A stretch of 64,000 nucleotides of DNA from Streptomyces sp. NBC_00569. GTDB taxonomy: Bacteria > Actinomycetota > Actinomycetes > Streptomycetales > Streptomycetaceae. The position numbers and the translations under genes were made by a program. Under the pieces are notes generated by a model. The model was not told the origin of the DNA, made no database searches, and saw only the letters and a list, made by a program, of their open reading frames with translations. This document shows, one piece after another, positions 26,585 to 34,854 of the stretch (within the stretch, counting starts at the first letter, position 1; the number at the start of each line of letters is the position of its first letter). Location: positions 4,141,501-4,205,500 of the forward strand of contig NZ_CP107783.1 in NCBI RefSeq assembly GCF_036345255.1, written 5' to 3'.

Positions 26585-29266
26585 GTGACCCGACCCCGCC
26601 GATCCCCCGCCCGCCTCACCGTCCTCCTCGCGCTCGCGGTGCTCGGCGCCTCACCGGGTGCGGCCCTGGCGACGCCCGGCCCCGGCCCGCTGCCCGCCCA
26701 ACTCGCCCCCGCACGCGCCCCCGTGCCCGCGGGCTCCCCCTCCCGGGCCTCCGCAGCCTGCACCGGTGACCCCGCCTGGACCCCGGCCACCACCCGTATC
26801 GACCCCGCGAACACCTATCACGCGTACACCGGCAACGGATATCTCGGCGTGCGCGTCCCGCCGTCCGGCGCGGGCTACGCCGAGCCCGGCGACAAGACCG
26901 GCTGGCCGCTCTACACGCCGCGCTACGACGGGGCGTTCGCCGCCGGGCTCTACGCGCGCGGCCCCGAGAACACCGCGCACCGCGAGGCCATCGCCGCGCT
27001 GCCGAACTGGACGGCGCTCGACCTGACCGTGGGCGACGAGACGTACGGCCCCGACAGCCGCGTCTCGCACTACCGGCAGACCCTCAGCCTGCGCTGCGGA
27101 TTCGTCCGCACGTCGCTGACCTGGACGCACAAGGACGGCCGGCGCACCGACCTGACGTACGACGTGCTGACCGACCGCGCCCACCCGCACACCGGAGCCG
27201 TGCGACTGCGCGTCACGCCGCACTGGAACGGTGAGGCGACCGTCACCGACCGGATCGACGGCCGCGGTGCCCGCCGGATCGCGCCCACCGGCGGCGGCGC
27301 CGCGGGCAAGCGCACGATGGCGGTGGGCTTCCGCACGGACGGCACCCGCGAGAACGGCGTCGTCGCCTCCACTGTGGACGCCCCCGGCCGCACCCACACG
27401 GCGAGCCTCACCGAGACGTTGACGAACCATCAGTCCGCCACCTTCCCCGTCGGCACCGGCCGCACCTACACCGTCACCAAATACGTCGGCGTGGACACGG
27501 CTCTCACCTCCCGCACCCCGCACGACTCGGCCGTCCGCGCCTCGCAGCAGGCGGCCACCGCCGGATGGGACGAGGTCGTCCGCCACCACACGGCCGCCTG
27601 GCGGAAGTTGTGGAGGTCGGACATCGAGGTGCCGGACCGGCCCGAGCTCCAGCAGCAGGTGCGGGCCGCGCGGTACGGGCTCCTCACCGCGGTGCGCGCC
27701 GGCGGTCGCGACAGCGTCGCGCCGGCCGGGCTCACCAGCGACGCCTACGCGGGCATGATCTTCTGGGACGCCGAGACGTGGATGTTCCCCGCACTGCTCG
27801 CCGACCGGCCCGAACTGGCGCGCCCCGTCCTCGAATACCGCTACCGCACGCGTGAGGCGGCAGCCGACAACGCCCTCAAGACGTCGGTCAAGGGCCTCAT
27901 GTACCCGTGGACCAGCGCGAGCCGCGGCGCCCTGTGGACGGAGTGCCAGAGCTGGTTCCCGCCGCACTGCGTCACCCAGAACCACCTCCAGGGCGACATC
28001 GCGCTCGCCGCCTGGCAGTACTACCTGGCCACGGGCGACCGCGCCTGGCTGCGCTCGCGCGGCTGGCCGCTGCTCAAGGGACTTGCCCAGTACTGGACTT
28101 CACGCGTCACGAAGAACGCCGACGGCTCGTACTCCATCAAGGACGTCGCGGGCCCCGACGAGTACAGCAACGGCGTCGACGACGGGGTCTACACGAACGC
28201 CGTCGCGGCCACGGCCCTGCGCTCCGCCGCCCGCGCCGCCCGCCTCGTGGGCTCCGCGCCCCCGGCCGCGTGGACGACGATCGCCGACGGGCTCCGCATC
28301 CCGTACGACCCCAAGCGCAAGATCTTCCTCCAGTACGAGGGCTACAACGGCTCGACGATCAAGCAGGCCGACGCAGTCCTGCTGCTGTACCCGCTGGACT
28401 GGAAGCCGATGCCGAAGGGCGCGGCGGCGGCGACTCTGGACTACTACGTCGCGCACACCGACCCGGACGGGCCCGCGATGACGGACTCCGTGAACGCGGT
28501 GGCCGCCGCGTCGGCCGGGGAGCCGGGCTGCGCCACGTACACGTTCCTGCGGCGTGCCTCGAAGCCGTTCTTCCGGGAGCCGTTCGGGCTGTTCTCGGAG
28601 GCGCGCGGCACGAAGGCGGGATCCAGTGACCCGCTCGCGGGCACGCCCGCTCAGGACTTCCTGACCGGGAAGGGCGGCTTCCTCCAGGTGTTCACAAACG
28701 GCCTGACCGGTCTGCGCCTGGAGGAGGACGCCCTGCGCCTGGACCCGTCGCTGCCGCCGCAGCTCGGCAGGGGCGTGACACTGCGGGGGCTGACCTGGCG
28801 CGGACGCACGTACGACATCGCGATCGGGCCGGAGCGTACGACGGTCAGGCTGACCGCCGGCGACCCGTTCCCCGTCGTCACGCCCACCGGGCGCGCCACG
28901 GTCGACCGAGGCGGGCTCGTCCTGCGCACCCGGCGCCCCGACCTCGAACCCACCTCCGACCTGGCCCGCTGCCGCACCGCGACGGCGACGTCCGAGGAGC
29001 CGGGCCTGTACGCGGAGGCGGCGGTGGACGGCAATCCGGTCACCCCCTGGCAGCCGGCGACCGCGCACGCCTCCCTCACGGTCGACCTCGGCCGGACGGG
29101 GAAGGTCTCTGGGGTGGACGTCACGGGCACGCGCGCGTACGCGGTGACGACGTCGGCCGACGGGGCGTCCTGGCGGGCCTTCGCACCGGGGCGAGCGGCC
29201 CGCTACGTCCGTATCACCGAGAAAGGCGAAAGGCCCGAGCCCGTCGAGGAGTTGAGGGTCAGGTAG
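26585..29266 (+). CDS. Secreted GH65-family glycoside hydrolase (trehalase/phosphorylase-like)
   Basis: 893 aa. An N-terminal signal peptide (VTRPRRSPARLTVLLALAVL, cleavage likely after ALA-TP) precedes a GH65 N-terminal beta-sandwich and an (alpha/alpha)6 barrel. The conserved GPDEYSNGVDDGVYTN segment near residue 525 contains the family's catalytic-acid Glu. The C-terminal 100 residues look like an F5/8-type (discoidin) carbohydrate-binding domain. The secreted, eukaryotic-ATH1-like layout points to hydrolysis of trehalose or a similar alpha-glucoside outside the cell rather than phosphorolysis. The start is uncertain: GTG 26585 has no ribosome site (CATCGT lies 7 nt upstream) and the frame is open from 26498. 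Confidence 0.83.
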   Translation: MTRPRRSPARLTVLLALAVLGASPGAALATPGPGPLPAQLAPARAPVPAGSPSRASAACTGDPAWTPATTRIDPANTYHAYTGNGYLGVRVPPSGAGYAEPGDKTGWPLYTPRYDGAFAAGLYARGPENTAHREAIAALPNWTALDLTVGDETYGPDSRVSHYRQTLSLRCGFVRTSLTWTHKDGRRTDLTYDVLTDRAHPHTGAVRLRVTPHWNGEATVTDRIDGRGARRIAPTGGGAAGKRTMAVGFRTDGTRENGVVASTVDAPGRTHTASLTETLTNHQSATFPVGTGRTYTVTKYVGVDTALTSRTPHDSAVRASQQAATAGWDEVVRHHTAAWRKLWRSDIEVPDRPELQQQVRAARYGLLTAVRAGGRDSVAPAGLTSDAYAGMIFWDAETWMFPALLADRPELARPVLEYRYRTREAAADNALKTSVKGLMYPWTSASRGALWTECQSWFPPHCVTQNHLQGDIALAAWQYYLATGDRAWLRSRGWPLLKGLAQYWTSRVTKNADGSYSIKDVAGPDEYSNGVDDGVYTNAVAATALRSAARAARLVGSAPPAAWTTIADGLRIPYDPKRKIFLQYEGYNGSTIKQADAVLLLYPLDWKPMPKGAAAATLDYYVAHTDPDGPAMTDSVNAVAAASAGEPGCATYTFLRRASKPFFREPFGLFSEARGTKAGSSDPLAGTPAQDFLTGKGGFLQVFTNGLTGLRLEEDALRLDPSLPPQLGRGVTLRGLTWRGRTYDIAIGPERTTVRLTAGDPFPVVTPTGRATVDRGGLVLRTRRPDLEPTSDLARCRTATATSEEPGLYAEAAVDGNPVTPWQPATAHASLTVDLGRTGKVSGVDVTGTRAYAVTTSADGASWRAFAPGRAARYVRITEKGERPEPVEELRVR

Positions 29267-29292
29267 GGCCTGCCGCCCGACCGGCAGGCCCT
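29265..29292. terminator. Bidirectional terminator between GH65 and symporter genes
   Basis: A perfect 11-bp inverted repeat (29265-29275 with 29282-29292), 6-nt loop. The left arm overlaps the TAG stop of the GH65 gene; the convergent symporter gene ends 56 nt further on. Confidence 0.7.
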
Positions 29293-29347
29293 GGACCGCC
29301 GGGCGCCGCGCGCGGCCCCACACCGCGCAACGGCACCCGGCGGCCGG

Positions 29348-30775
29348 TCAGTTGGCCTCGGCCGGCACGGCGGCCAGGGAGCGGGACCGCACCACGAGTT
29401 GGGCGACCGTCGTCACCACCAGGTTCGGGACGAGCGCAATGAGCCCCGTGTCGACCGTGCCGACGTCCACGCTCCCGAAGGTGAGCCAGATCAGGACGCC
29501 GACGCCGGTCAGGATGCCGAGCAGTGCGGGCACGGCTTCCAGACGCACCTTCCTGGCCAGGCCCATGACGATCGCCGGCGCGAGCTGGGTGAGACCTCCG
29601 TAGGTGAGCAGCAGCAGGTCGGACAGGAGTCCGGGCCTGGTCAGACCCAGCACGAGGGCGAGCGCGGCGGCCGCGACCACGCAGAGGTGGTTGGTGCGCA
29701 GCTGCGTACGTTCGTTGCGCGCGCTCAGCAGGTTGCGCGACAGCAGACTGGAGATGCCCACGACGATGGCCGCCGAGGGGACCATGGCGGCCGAGGCCGC
29801 GGCGACCGCGACGACGCCGACGAGCCAGCCGGGCAGGGTCTGGCCCGCGAGGGTGAGGGCGACGGAGTTCGCGGGCGAGCCCGGCTTCACCATGAGGATT
29901 CCCGCGAAGCCGACGATGATCGGGATACCGAGCGCTATCTGGTAGAGCGGCAGCCAGACGGCGTTCTTGCGCAGGGCGCGCCCGCTGACGGCGGCGAGGA
30001 CCGGCGGCCACAGATGGGCCATGGTGCCGAGTCCGCCGCCGATGCCGGAGATGATGACGGCGGTGACGAAGAACGTGGCGTCATAACCCTCCTGATGGAG
30101 CGTCAGGAGTTGCGGGTGGCTGTCCCGTACGGTCTCGAAGAGGCCGCCGATGCCGCCCTGCACGGAGACCGCGACACCGATGAGCAGCACCACGAGCCCG
30201 GTGATCATCAGGGCGTCCTTGAGGTAGGCGACGCGGGCGATGCCGCGGATCCCGGACCACAGGACGAAGGCGACGGTGAGGACGGTCGCGAGAACCATGC
30301 TGAGGTTGCCGCCCGTGCGGCTGCCGGTGGCGAGCTGGACGATCATCCCGAGCCCGGTGATCTGGAGCTGGAGGTACGGCAGCAGGAAGACCGCGCCGAC
30401 GACGGCGACGACCTTGCCGAGCAGGGGGCTGCGGTAGCGGTCGGCGAAGAAGTCCGCCTGCGTCAGGTAACCGCCCTTGCGGCCGAGTTCACGCATCCGG
30501 GGCGCGGTGAAGTACTGGAGGATGAAGTTGATCGCGAGGTAGCACAGGGCGAACGCGGCGGCGACGCCTCCGCCGAAGGCGATACCGGCCAGACCGAGGA
30601 AGCTGAAGGTCGTGAAGGCCTCGCCCGCCTGGAGGAACCAGGTGGTGAAGGTGGAGAACTTCCGTTTCCCCACCGTCCATTCGCCGAGTTCCCCGCTGCG
30701 CGGTCTGCGCCCGCTCACCCCGACGACGGCGATGGAGACCATGCCGATGAGAGTGATGGTCATGGTGGTGTTCAT
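29348..30775 (-). CDS. Sodium:solute symporter family permease
   Basis: 475-aa inner-membrane transporter with about 13 helices. The early GELGEWTVGKRKFSTF segment and the GEAFTTFSFLGLAGIAF helix are typical of the SSS family (proline, pantothenate and monocarboxylate carriers). Substrate unknown; linkage to an amidase suggests an amide or carboxylic acid. ATG 30775 has GAGGAGG 7 nt upstream and overlaps the DUF3311 stop (ATGA). SSS permeases preceded by a DUF3311 mini-protein are a common actinobacterial pairing, so the two are likely one functional unit. Confidence 0.88.
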   Translation of the reverse strand: MNTTMTITLIGMVSIAVVGVSGRRPRSGELGEWTVGKRKFSTFTTWFLQAGEAFTTFSFLGLAGIAFGGGVAAAFALCYLAINFILQYFTAPRMRELGRKGGYLTQADFFADRYRSPLLGKVVAVVGAVFLLPYLQLQITGLGMIVQLATGSRTGGNLSMVLATVLTVAFVLWSGIRGIARVAYLKDALMITGLVVLLIGVAVSVQGGIGGLFETVRDSHPQLLTLHQEGYDATFFVTAVIISGIGGGLGTMAHLWPPVLAAVSGRALRKNAVWLPLYQIALGIPIIVGFAGILMVKPGSPANSVALTLAGQTLPGWLVGVVAVAAASAAMVPSAAIVVGISSLLSRNLLSARNERTQLRTNHLCVVAAAALALVLGLTRPGLLSDLLLLTYGGLTQLAPAIVMGLARKVRLEAVPALLGILTGVGVLIWLTFGSVDVGTVDTGLIALVPNLVVTTVAQLVVRSRSLAAVPAEAN

Positions 30776-31002
30776 GCGGCGGCCTCCTCGGCGTCGTCGC
30801 GGTCGGCGCGTTCGTTGTCGGCGTGCGCAAAGTGCTCGACGAGGGCGAGCGACGCCGTCGTACCGGCCGTCCACAGCAGGCACCAGGCCAGGACGGAGGG
30901 GATGCCGAACCAGAGGTACGGGCCGTTGACGAAGGGCAGGAACGGGGTGCTGAGGAAAGCCAGTACGGGCACGAAGGCCCAGATCACGTGCGGTTTTCTC
31001 AT
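30772..31002 (-). CDS. DUF3311 small membrane protein
   Basis: 76 aa with two membrane helices (about 7-26 and 31-52) and a charged, Ala/Glu/Asp-rich cytoplasmic tail. The pattern (IWAFVPVLAFLSTPFLPFVN ... PYLWFGIP) matches the DUF3311 family, small partners of sodium:solute symporters, perhaps required for assembly. GGAG lies 5 nt before ATG 31002. It begins 31 nt after the amidase stop and overlaps the symporter start by 4 nt, so amidase, DUF3311 and symporter form one operon. Confidence 0.88.
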   Translation of the reverse strand: MRKPHVIWAFVPVLAFLSTPFLPFVNGPYLWFGIPSVLAWCLLWTAGTTASLALVEHFAHADNERADRDDAEEAAA

Positions 31003-31032
31003 CAGGGCTCCATACGGCTGCGGAAGGTACGG

Positions 31033-32514
31033 CTACGGGAGGGAGGGGCGACGGCGTCCGTGCCCGGTGGCGGCCTCGTAGGCGGCGCCGACCTCGAGCA
31101 CGGTCCGCTCGGCGCGGGGCGGGCCGACGATCTGGAGCCCGACGGGGAGCCCGGCTCCGGTGAAGCCGGCCGGTACGGAGAGGGCGGGTGCGCCCAGGAC
31201 GGAGAGGAAGTACGCCGAGCGCATCCAGTCGAGATAGGTGTGCTGCGGCTGCCCTTCGATGACGGTCGGGTACTCCGCCTCCACGTCGAAGGGGGTGACC
31301 TGGCTGACGGGCGCGACCAGGACGTCGTAGCGCTCGAAGAATCCGACGGCCGCGAGGTGGATGCGGGCGTGCTCGGCGGTCGCGCGGGCGAGGTCGGCGC
31401 CGGTCAGGCGCCGCCCCTCCTCGATGTTCCAGACGAGGCTGTCCTTCAGGGAGGCGCGGTCGCTGTCGAGGAGCGCGCCGAGGCCCTGGTTGAACTCCTG
31501 GGCGCGCAGCGTGCGGAAGACGTCCTCCGCGCCGTCCAGGTCCGGGCAGTCCTCGGCGACGACGCAGCCGAGGCCCTCGAAGACCTCGGCCTGCTGCTCG
31601 AACACGTCGCGCACGTCACGGTCGACGGCGACCCGCCCGCCGAGGTCGGGCGTGAACGCCACCCGTAGCCCGGTCACGTCCCGCCCGAGCGGTGCGCGGA
31701 AGGCGGCGCCCGGCCCCTCCAGGGAGATCGGGACACGCGGGTCGGGCCCGGCCATGACGGACAGCAGCAGCGCGGTGTCGGCGACGGTGCGCCCCATCGG
31801 CCCGGCGACGGCGAGGGTCTCCCACAGGTTGCCCGCCGGGTGCGAGGGGACGCGGCCGGGGGTGGGGCGCAGGCCGACGACGTTGCAGAAGGACGCCGGG
31901 TTGCGCAGGGAGCCGCCCATGTCACTGCCGTCGGCGAGCGGCTGGAACCCGGCGGCGAGCGCGGCCGCGGCCCCGCCGCTGCTGCCGCCCGCCGACCTCT
32001 TCGTGTCGTACGGGTTCCTGGTCGCGCCGAAGACGGGGTTGAACGTGTGCGAACCGGCCGCGAACTCGGGGACGTTGGTCTTGCCGATGCGGATGGCGCC
32101 CGCGTCCTGGATGCGCCGCACGAGCAGCTCGTCCTCGTCGGGGACGTGCTCGGCGAAGAGGGGCGAGCCGTGCGTGGTGCGCATGCCGCGGGTGAGGTGG
32201 GTGTCCTTGAACGCGATGGGCAGGCCGTGCAGCGGTCCGAGGTCCTCGCCGCGCGCCTGGCGCTCGTCGGCGGCGGCGGCCGCGGCGAGTGCGCCCTCGG
32301 GGTCCAGGGTGACGATCGCGTTGACGGCGGGGTTGAGGCGTTCGATGCGGTCGAGGTGGGCCTGGACGATCTCGCGGGCCGACAGCTCACCACGGTGGAC
32401 GCGCGCCGCGAGGTCGACGGCGTCGAGTACGCAGAGTTCGTCCTGCACGGGAGCGGAATCGACGGCGCCGGTGGCGGCGGAACCGGAGTCGGCGGAACCG
32501 GTGGAAACGGGCAT
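31033..32514 (-). CDS. Amidase-signature hydrolase
   Basis: 493 aa, cytoplasmic. The Ser-cisSer-Lys triad is visible: K103 in IAFKDTH, cis-Ser about S178 in AGGSSGGAAAA, and nucleophile S202 in SDMGGSLRNPAS. It hydrolyses an amide bond; the substrate is unknown and the similarity to GatA is only at family level. ATG 32514 has AGGA 5 nt upstream; the frame open to 32589 adds no conserved residues. First gene of an operon with DUF3311 and a sodium:solute symporter, which suggests uptake and breakdown of an amide compound. The Lrp-type gene just upstream on the same strand is the natural regulator. Confidence 0.88.
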   Translation of the reverse strand: MPVSTGSADSGSAATGAVDSAPVQDELCVLDAVDLAARVHRGELSAREIVQAHLDRIERLNPAVNAIVTLDPEGALAAAAAADERQARGEDLGPLHGLPIAFKDTHLTRGMRTTHGSPLFAEHVPDEDELLVRRIQDAGAIRIGKTNVPEFAAGSHTFNPVFGATRNPYDTKRSAGGSSGGAAAALAAGFQPLADGSDMGGSLRNPASFCNVVGLRPTPGRVPSHPAGNLWETLAVAGPMGRTVADTALLLSVMAGPDPRVPISLEGPGAAFRAPLGRDVTGLRVAFTPDLGGRVAVDRDVRDVFEQQAEVFEGLGCVVAEDCPDLDGAEDVFRTLRAQEFNQGLGALLDSDRASLKDSLVWNIEEGRRLTGADLARATAEHARIHLAAVGFFERYDVLVAPVSQVTPFDVEAEYPTVIEGQPQHTYLDWMRSAYFLSVLGAPALSVPAGFTGAGLPVGLQIVGPPRAERTVLEVGAAYEAATGHGRRRPSLP

Positions 32515-32675
32515 GGCAGTCCTAGGGCAGCGGGCAGAGAGGCGCGGCCGGCCAAGGGCGGAGTCGGCGACGCGTGTGCTGCACCACACTGAAGGCGCTG
32601 ACGTTTTCAGTCAACACCTAAAACTGTATGAACTTTTAAGACGCCAGTCTCATCACTGTGAATATTTCAGTCGCA
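32515..32675 (-). promoter_or_regulatory. AT-rich promoter/operator region before the amidase operon
   Basis: 160 nt, clearly richer in A/T than its flanks. TTGACT (32609-32614, minus strand) is a plausible -35 with CAGTGT 17 nt further on. The octamer TTTCAGTC occurs twice (32605-32612 and 32665-32672, 60 nt apart), and CAGTC again at 32645-32649. Repeated A/T-rich sites of this kind fit an Lrp/AsnC protein wrapping the promoter; this is inference. Confidence 0.45.
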
Positions 32676-33677
32676 TTACGAAGGTCGGCGGCGGGACGTC
32701 GGGAACTCCACCCCGCTGCGCTTGAACGCCTCGACGACCAGATGCGACTGCACGGCCTCCACATGCCGCACCCAGGGCGAGGCGGTCAGGAACTCGTACA
32801 GCGCGGCCTTCGACGGCTGCGTCACGTCGACCAGGAGCTGGTGTTCGCCCATGACCACCGCGGCGTACCGCACGAGCGGCGACTCGACGAGCAGCCTGCC
32901 CACCTTCTCCACCTCGTCGGGCCGGGTCCTGATCCACAGGAGCGCCTCGACCGGGAGGCCGAGCAGCGCGGGCTCGACGGCGGCCCGGATGCTCACATGC
33001 CCCTCGCGGGTCAGCGTCTCGACGCGGCGGCGGGCGGTCGCCACGGAGACGCCGGCGACGGCGGCCAGGTCCTCGTGGGTGCGCCGCCCGTCCTCGGCGA
33101 GCGCCCCCAGGATCGCCCGCTCCTCGGGCCCCACCTCCACCTCCGGCAGCCCGATCTCGTCGACGATCCCGGACGGCCCGCCGAGCGCCTCGATCTCCCC
33201 GGCGTCGAGGATCCCCGGCGACCACTCGTGCACGGTCCTGAAGTACCGCAGCACCGGCGACACGCTCTGCGAGAAGAGGCCGGGCAGCGCGGGCACCTCG
33301 TCGAGCATCAGCGGCCCCAACTGACCCTGCGGGAACTGGAGTTCGGCCACACAGTCGACCGGTCCCGCGAGCGCGTACGAGAAGATGCAGTCCGCTCGCC
33401 GGGCGGCCGCCACGGCCACGTCCCGCACCGACCCCGGCCGGCAGGTCATCCGCAGGATCACGGTCTCGCCCCGCACGACGAGCCCCCGCACGGCCACGTC
33501 CCCGCTCTCCAGCAACCGCAGCCCCCGCCGCGCCACCTTCCGCTCGGGCTCCCCGATCGCGGCCGCGATGCGCCGCCACGACGCCCGCCCGTCGATCTGC
33601 AGGGCGGCAACGATGCGCCGGTCGAGGGGATCCAGGGGCGCGGGGGCGGGCGGGGCGGCCGGTACTGGGTGCGTCAC
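32676..33677 (-). CDS. Lrp/AsnC-family regulator with duplicated domains
   Basis: 333 aa, about twice the usual Lrp length. Two helix-turn-helix segments are seen, one starting PLDRRIVAALQIDGRASWRR (about 16-55) and one PEERAILGALAEDGRRTHED (about 183-225), each followed by a RAM-type ligand/oligomerisation domain. The tandem form is common in actinobacteria. GTG 33677 has no ribosome site; a TAGGGT box lies exactly 7 nt upstream, so it is probably leaderless. It precedes the amidase operon by 161 nt of AT-rich DNA with repeats, and probably controls it in response to an amino acid or related compound. Confidence 0.87.
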   Translation of the reverse strand: MTHPVPAAPPAPAPLDPLDRRIVAALQIDGRASWRRIAAAIGEPERKVARRGLRLLESGDVAVRGLVVRGETVILRMTCRPGSVRDVAVAAARRADCIFSYALAGPVDCVAELQFPQGQLGPLMLDEVPALPGLFSQSVSPVLRYFRTVHEWSPGILDAGEIEALGGPSGIVDEIGLPEVEVGPEERAILGALAEDGRRTHEDLAAVAGVSVATARRRVETLTREGHVSIRAAVEPALLGLPVEALLWIRTRPDEVEKVGRLLVESPLVRYAAVVMGEHQLLVDVTQPSKAALYEFLTASPWVRHVEAVQSHLVVEAFKRSGVEFPTSRRRPS

Positions 33678-33684
33678 AGGACCG

Positions 33685-33690
33685 ACCCTA
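33685..33690 (-). promoter_or_regulatory. Putative -10 box, leaderless promoter of the Lrp-type gene
   Basis: TAGGGT on the minus strand, 7 nt before the GTG at 33677. Confidence 0.55.
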
Positions 33691-33806
33691 ACGAGCGGGG
33701 CTGGCGGAGCGGGCCGGGACCGGGTCCCGTGAGCGCCGACGGTCTTGAGACGGCAGAGCGGACCATTGGCGGACCGTCCGTCGGAGGAGGCGCGGACGCC
33801 GGAGAA

Positions 33807-33854
33807 GGGCGAGGGGCCGGACAGTGCGTCATGTCATGGTCCGGCCCCTCGCCC
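33807..33854 (-). terminator. Terminator of the Imm7-like gene
   Basis: A perfect 16-bp GC-rich inverted repeat (33807-33822 with 33839-33854) with a 16-nt loop, 28 nt past the stop of the immunity-like gene. Confidence 0.8.
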
Positions 33855-33882
33855 GAGGAGCTCCCGGCGGGCCTCGTAGGGC

Positions 33883-34281
33883 TCAGTCCTCGATCACCGG
33901 ATTGCACGGCGAGAGGAAGGGATCGAGGCGCTCCTCGACTCCCCCCCTGCGCATGACGCGCACCCGGAACGCGTTGTCGGCGTTCGGGAGGTCGCCTTCG
34001 TCGGAGCGGTCGTGGAGCAGCCCCCACGAGCCGGGGAAGCGGCGCGCGATGTACGCCACCAGTTCGTCCAGCTGCTCGGCTTCGTAGCCCTTGTGGTTGG
34101 TCTGTCCGGCGGCGGTGACGACGGGCAGACCGTTGAAGACGTCGAGCACGACCTTGCAGCTGGAGGACCACTGGACCGTGCCGATCCGTGCGCGCAGCTC
34201 CTCGACGCCCGACCTCAGAGACCGCGCGTCGTCCTCGTACGGGTCCTCGGAGATACCGAACCAACCATGGAACTCGTACAT
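33883..34281 (-). CDS. Imm7-like immunity protein
   Basis: 132-aa acidic cytoplasmic protein beginning MYEFHGWFGISEDPYEDD. The N-terminal (Y/F)EFHGW motif, the LPVVTAAGQTNHKG segment and the AYIARRFPGSWGLLHDRSDE segment match the Imm7 family, which protects against polymorphic toxin nucleases or peptidases; the assignment is by pattern memory. GGAG is 7 nt before ATG 34281. No toxin gene is adjacent: upstream, 4 nt away, is the end of a frame-broken ORF. It therefore looks like an orphan immunity gene, perhaps kept against toxins of neighbours. It has its own strong terminator. Confidence 0.7.
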   Translation of the reverse strand: MYEFHGWFGISEDPYEDDARSLRSGVEELRARIGTVQWSSSCKVVLDVFNGLPVVTAAGQTNHKGYEAEQLDELVAYIARRFPGSWGLLHDRSDEGDLPNADNAFRVRVMRRGGVEERLDPFLSPCNPVIED

Positions 34282-34285
34282 GCCC

Positions 34286-34424
34286 TCACTCCAGCGGAGT
34301 CGTGTCGATCACCGGCTCGACGCCGTACCGGCGCCCGTATTTTCTCCTTCAGCTCACCGATCGCGTCACCTATGCCCTGGGTGAGCCGCTGGACGCGTCT
34401 GAGACAGTTCCTCAGTGCGGCCAC
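34286..34424 (-). pseudogene. Frame-broken short ORF just upstream of the Imm7-like gene
   Basis: From GTG 34424 the frame reads VAALRNCLRRVQRLTQGIGD and on to GELKEK; after a run of four A (34343-34340, minus strand) it turns into an unlikely Arg-rich sequence. Removing one A joins it to YGRRYGVEPVIDTTPLE and a TGA at 34288-34286, only 4 nt before the immunity start. The tight spacing and sensible joined C-terminus suggest a real but frameshifted gene (or a sequencing error). What it encoded is unknown; at about 46 codons it may itself be the 3' remnant of something larger. Confidence 0.35.
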
Positions 34425-34776
34425 CCCGACCTGCTACCGCCACCGCACTCGGCGAGCCGTACGAAGTGCCGCGACCTGGTCGCCAGGTCGAGGCCAGGCG
34501 GGGGCCTTGATGCGGCTGCGTGGTACGGCATCGGAGCCGCCGTAGACCGCTGTTCACCGGGCTGAGCCCGAGCTGCTCCGGCAAGTTGGTGACCGCACAG
34601 CGCCACCGGACGCCGAAGAGGTACGACGAGAATGCCCTTGGGAACGGCCACTCTCGCCGGCCTTCTTGATCAGCGGAAAGAGCGCCTTGCGGCTTCGCTC
34701 GCAGCGCTTCCGGCAAAGCCCAATGGATGACGATCCATCAGAGAACTCAGCACCGTCCCAGCACGGGAAACAGCAA
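34425..34776. other. Region without a recognisable gene
   Basis: About 350 nt between the broken ORF and the ychF terminator. Frames on both strands (for example minus-strand 34412-34716) have mixed codon bias, no ribosome sites and no recognised family. It may be eroded coding DNA from a former toxin or mobile gene, but no transposase motif or terminal repeat is visible. Confidence 0.4.
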
Positions 34777-34804
34777 GGGGCCGACTCCCGGAAGAGCCGA
34801 CCCC
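34777..34804 (-). terminator. Terminator of ychF
   Basis: On the minus strand an 11-bp stem containing two G-T wobbles (34777-34787 with 34794-34804) and a 6-nt loop, 50 nt past the ychF stop. Because of the wobbles it is stable only as minus-strand RNA. Confidence 0.65.
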
Positions 34805-34854
34805 ATGTGACCTGTATGTCTGCCAGGTCATCAAGGTGGTGTTACCTCACCCGC

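Noticed and set aside
33674..34264. 196-codon minus-strand frame overlapping the immunity gene
   Set aside because: Runs through a 16-bp terminator hairpin and has no ribosome site; the 33883-34281 frame has a good start and family motifs.
34012..34716. Possible transposase or toxin remnant upstream of the immunity gene
   Set aside because: No DDE or other transposase motif, terminal inverted repeat, target duplication or toxin domain could be recognised in any frame; left as unassigned DNA.
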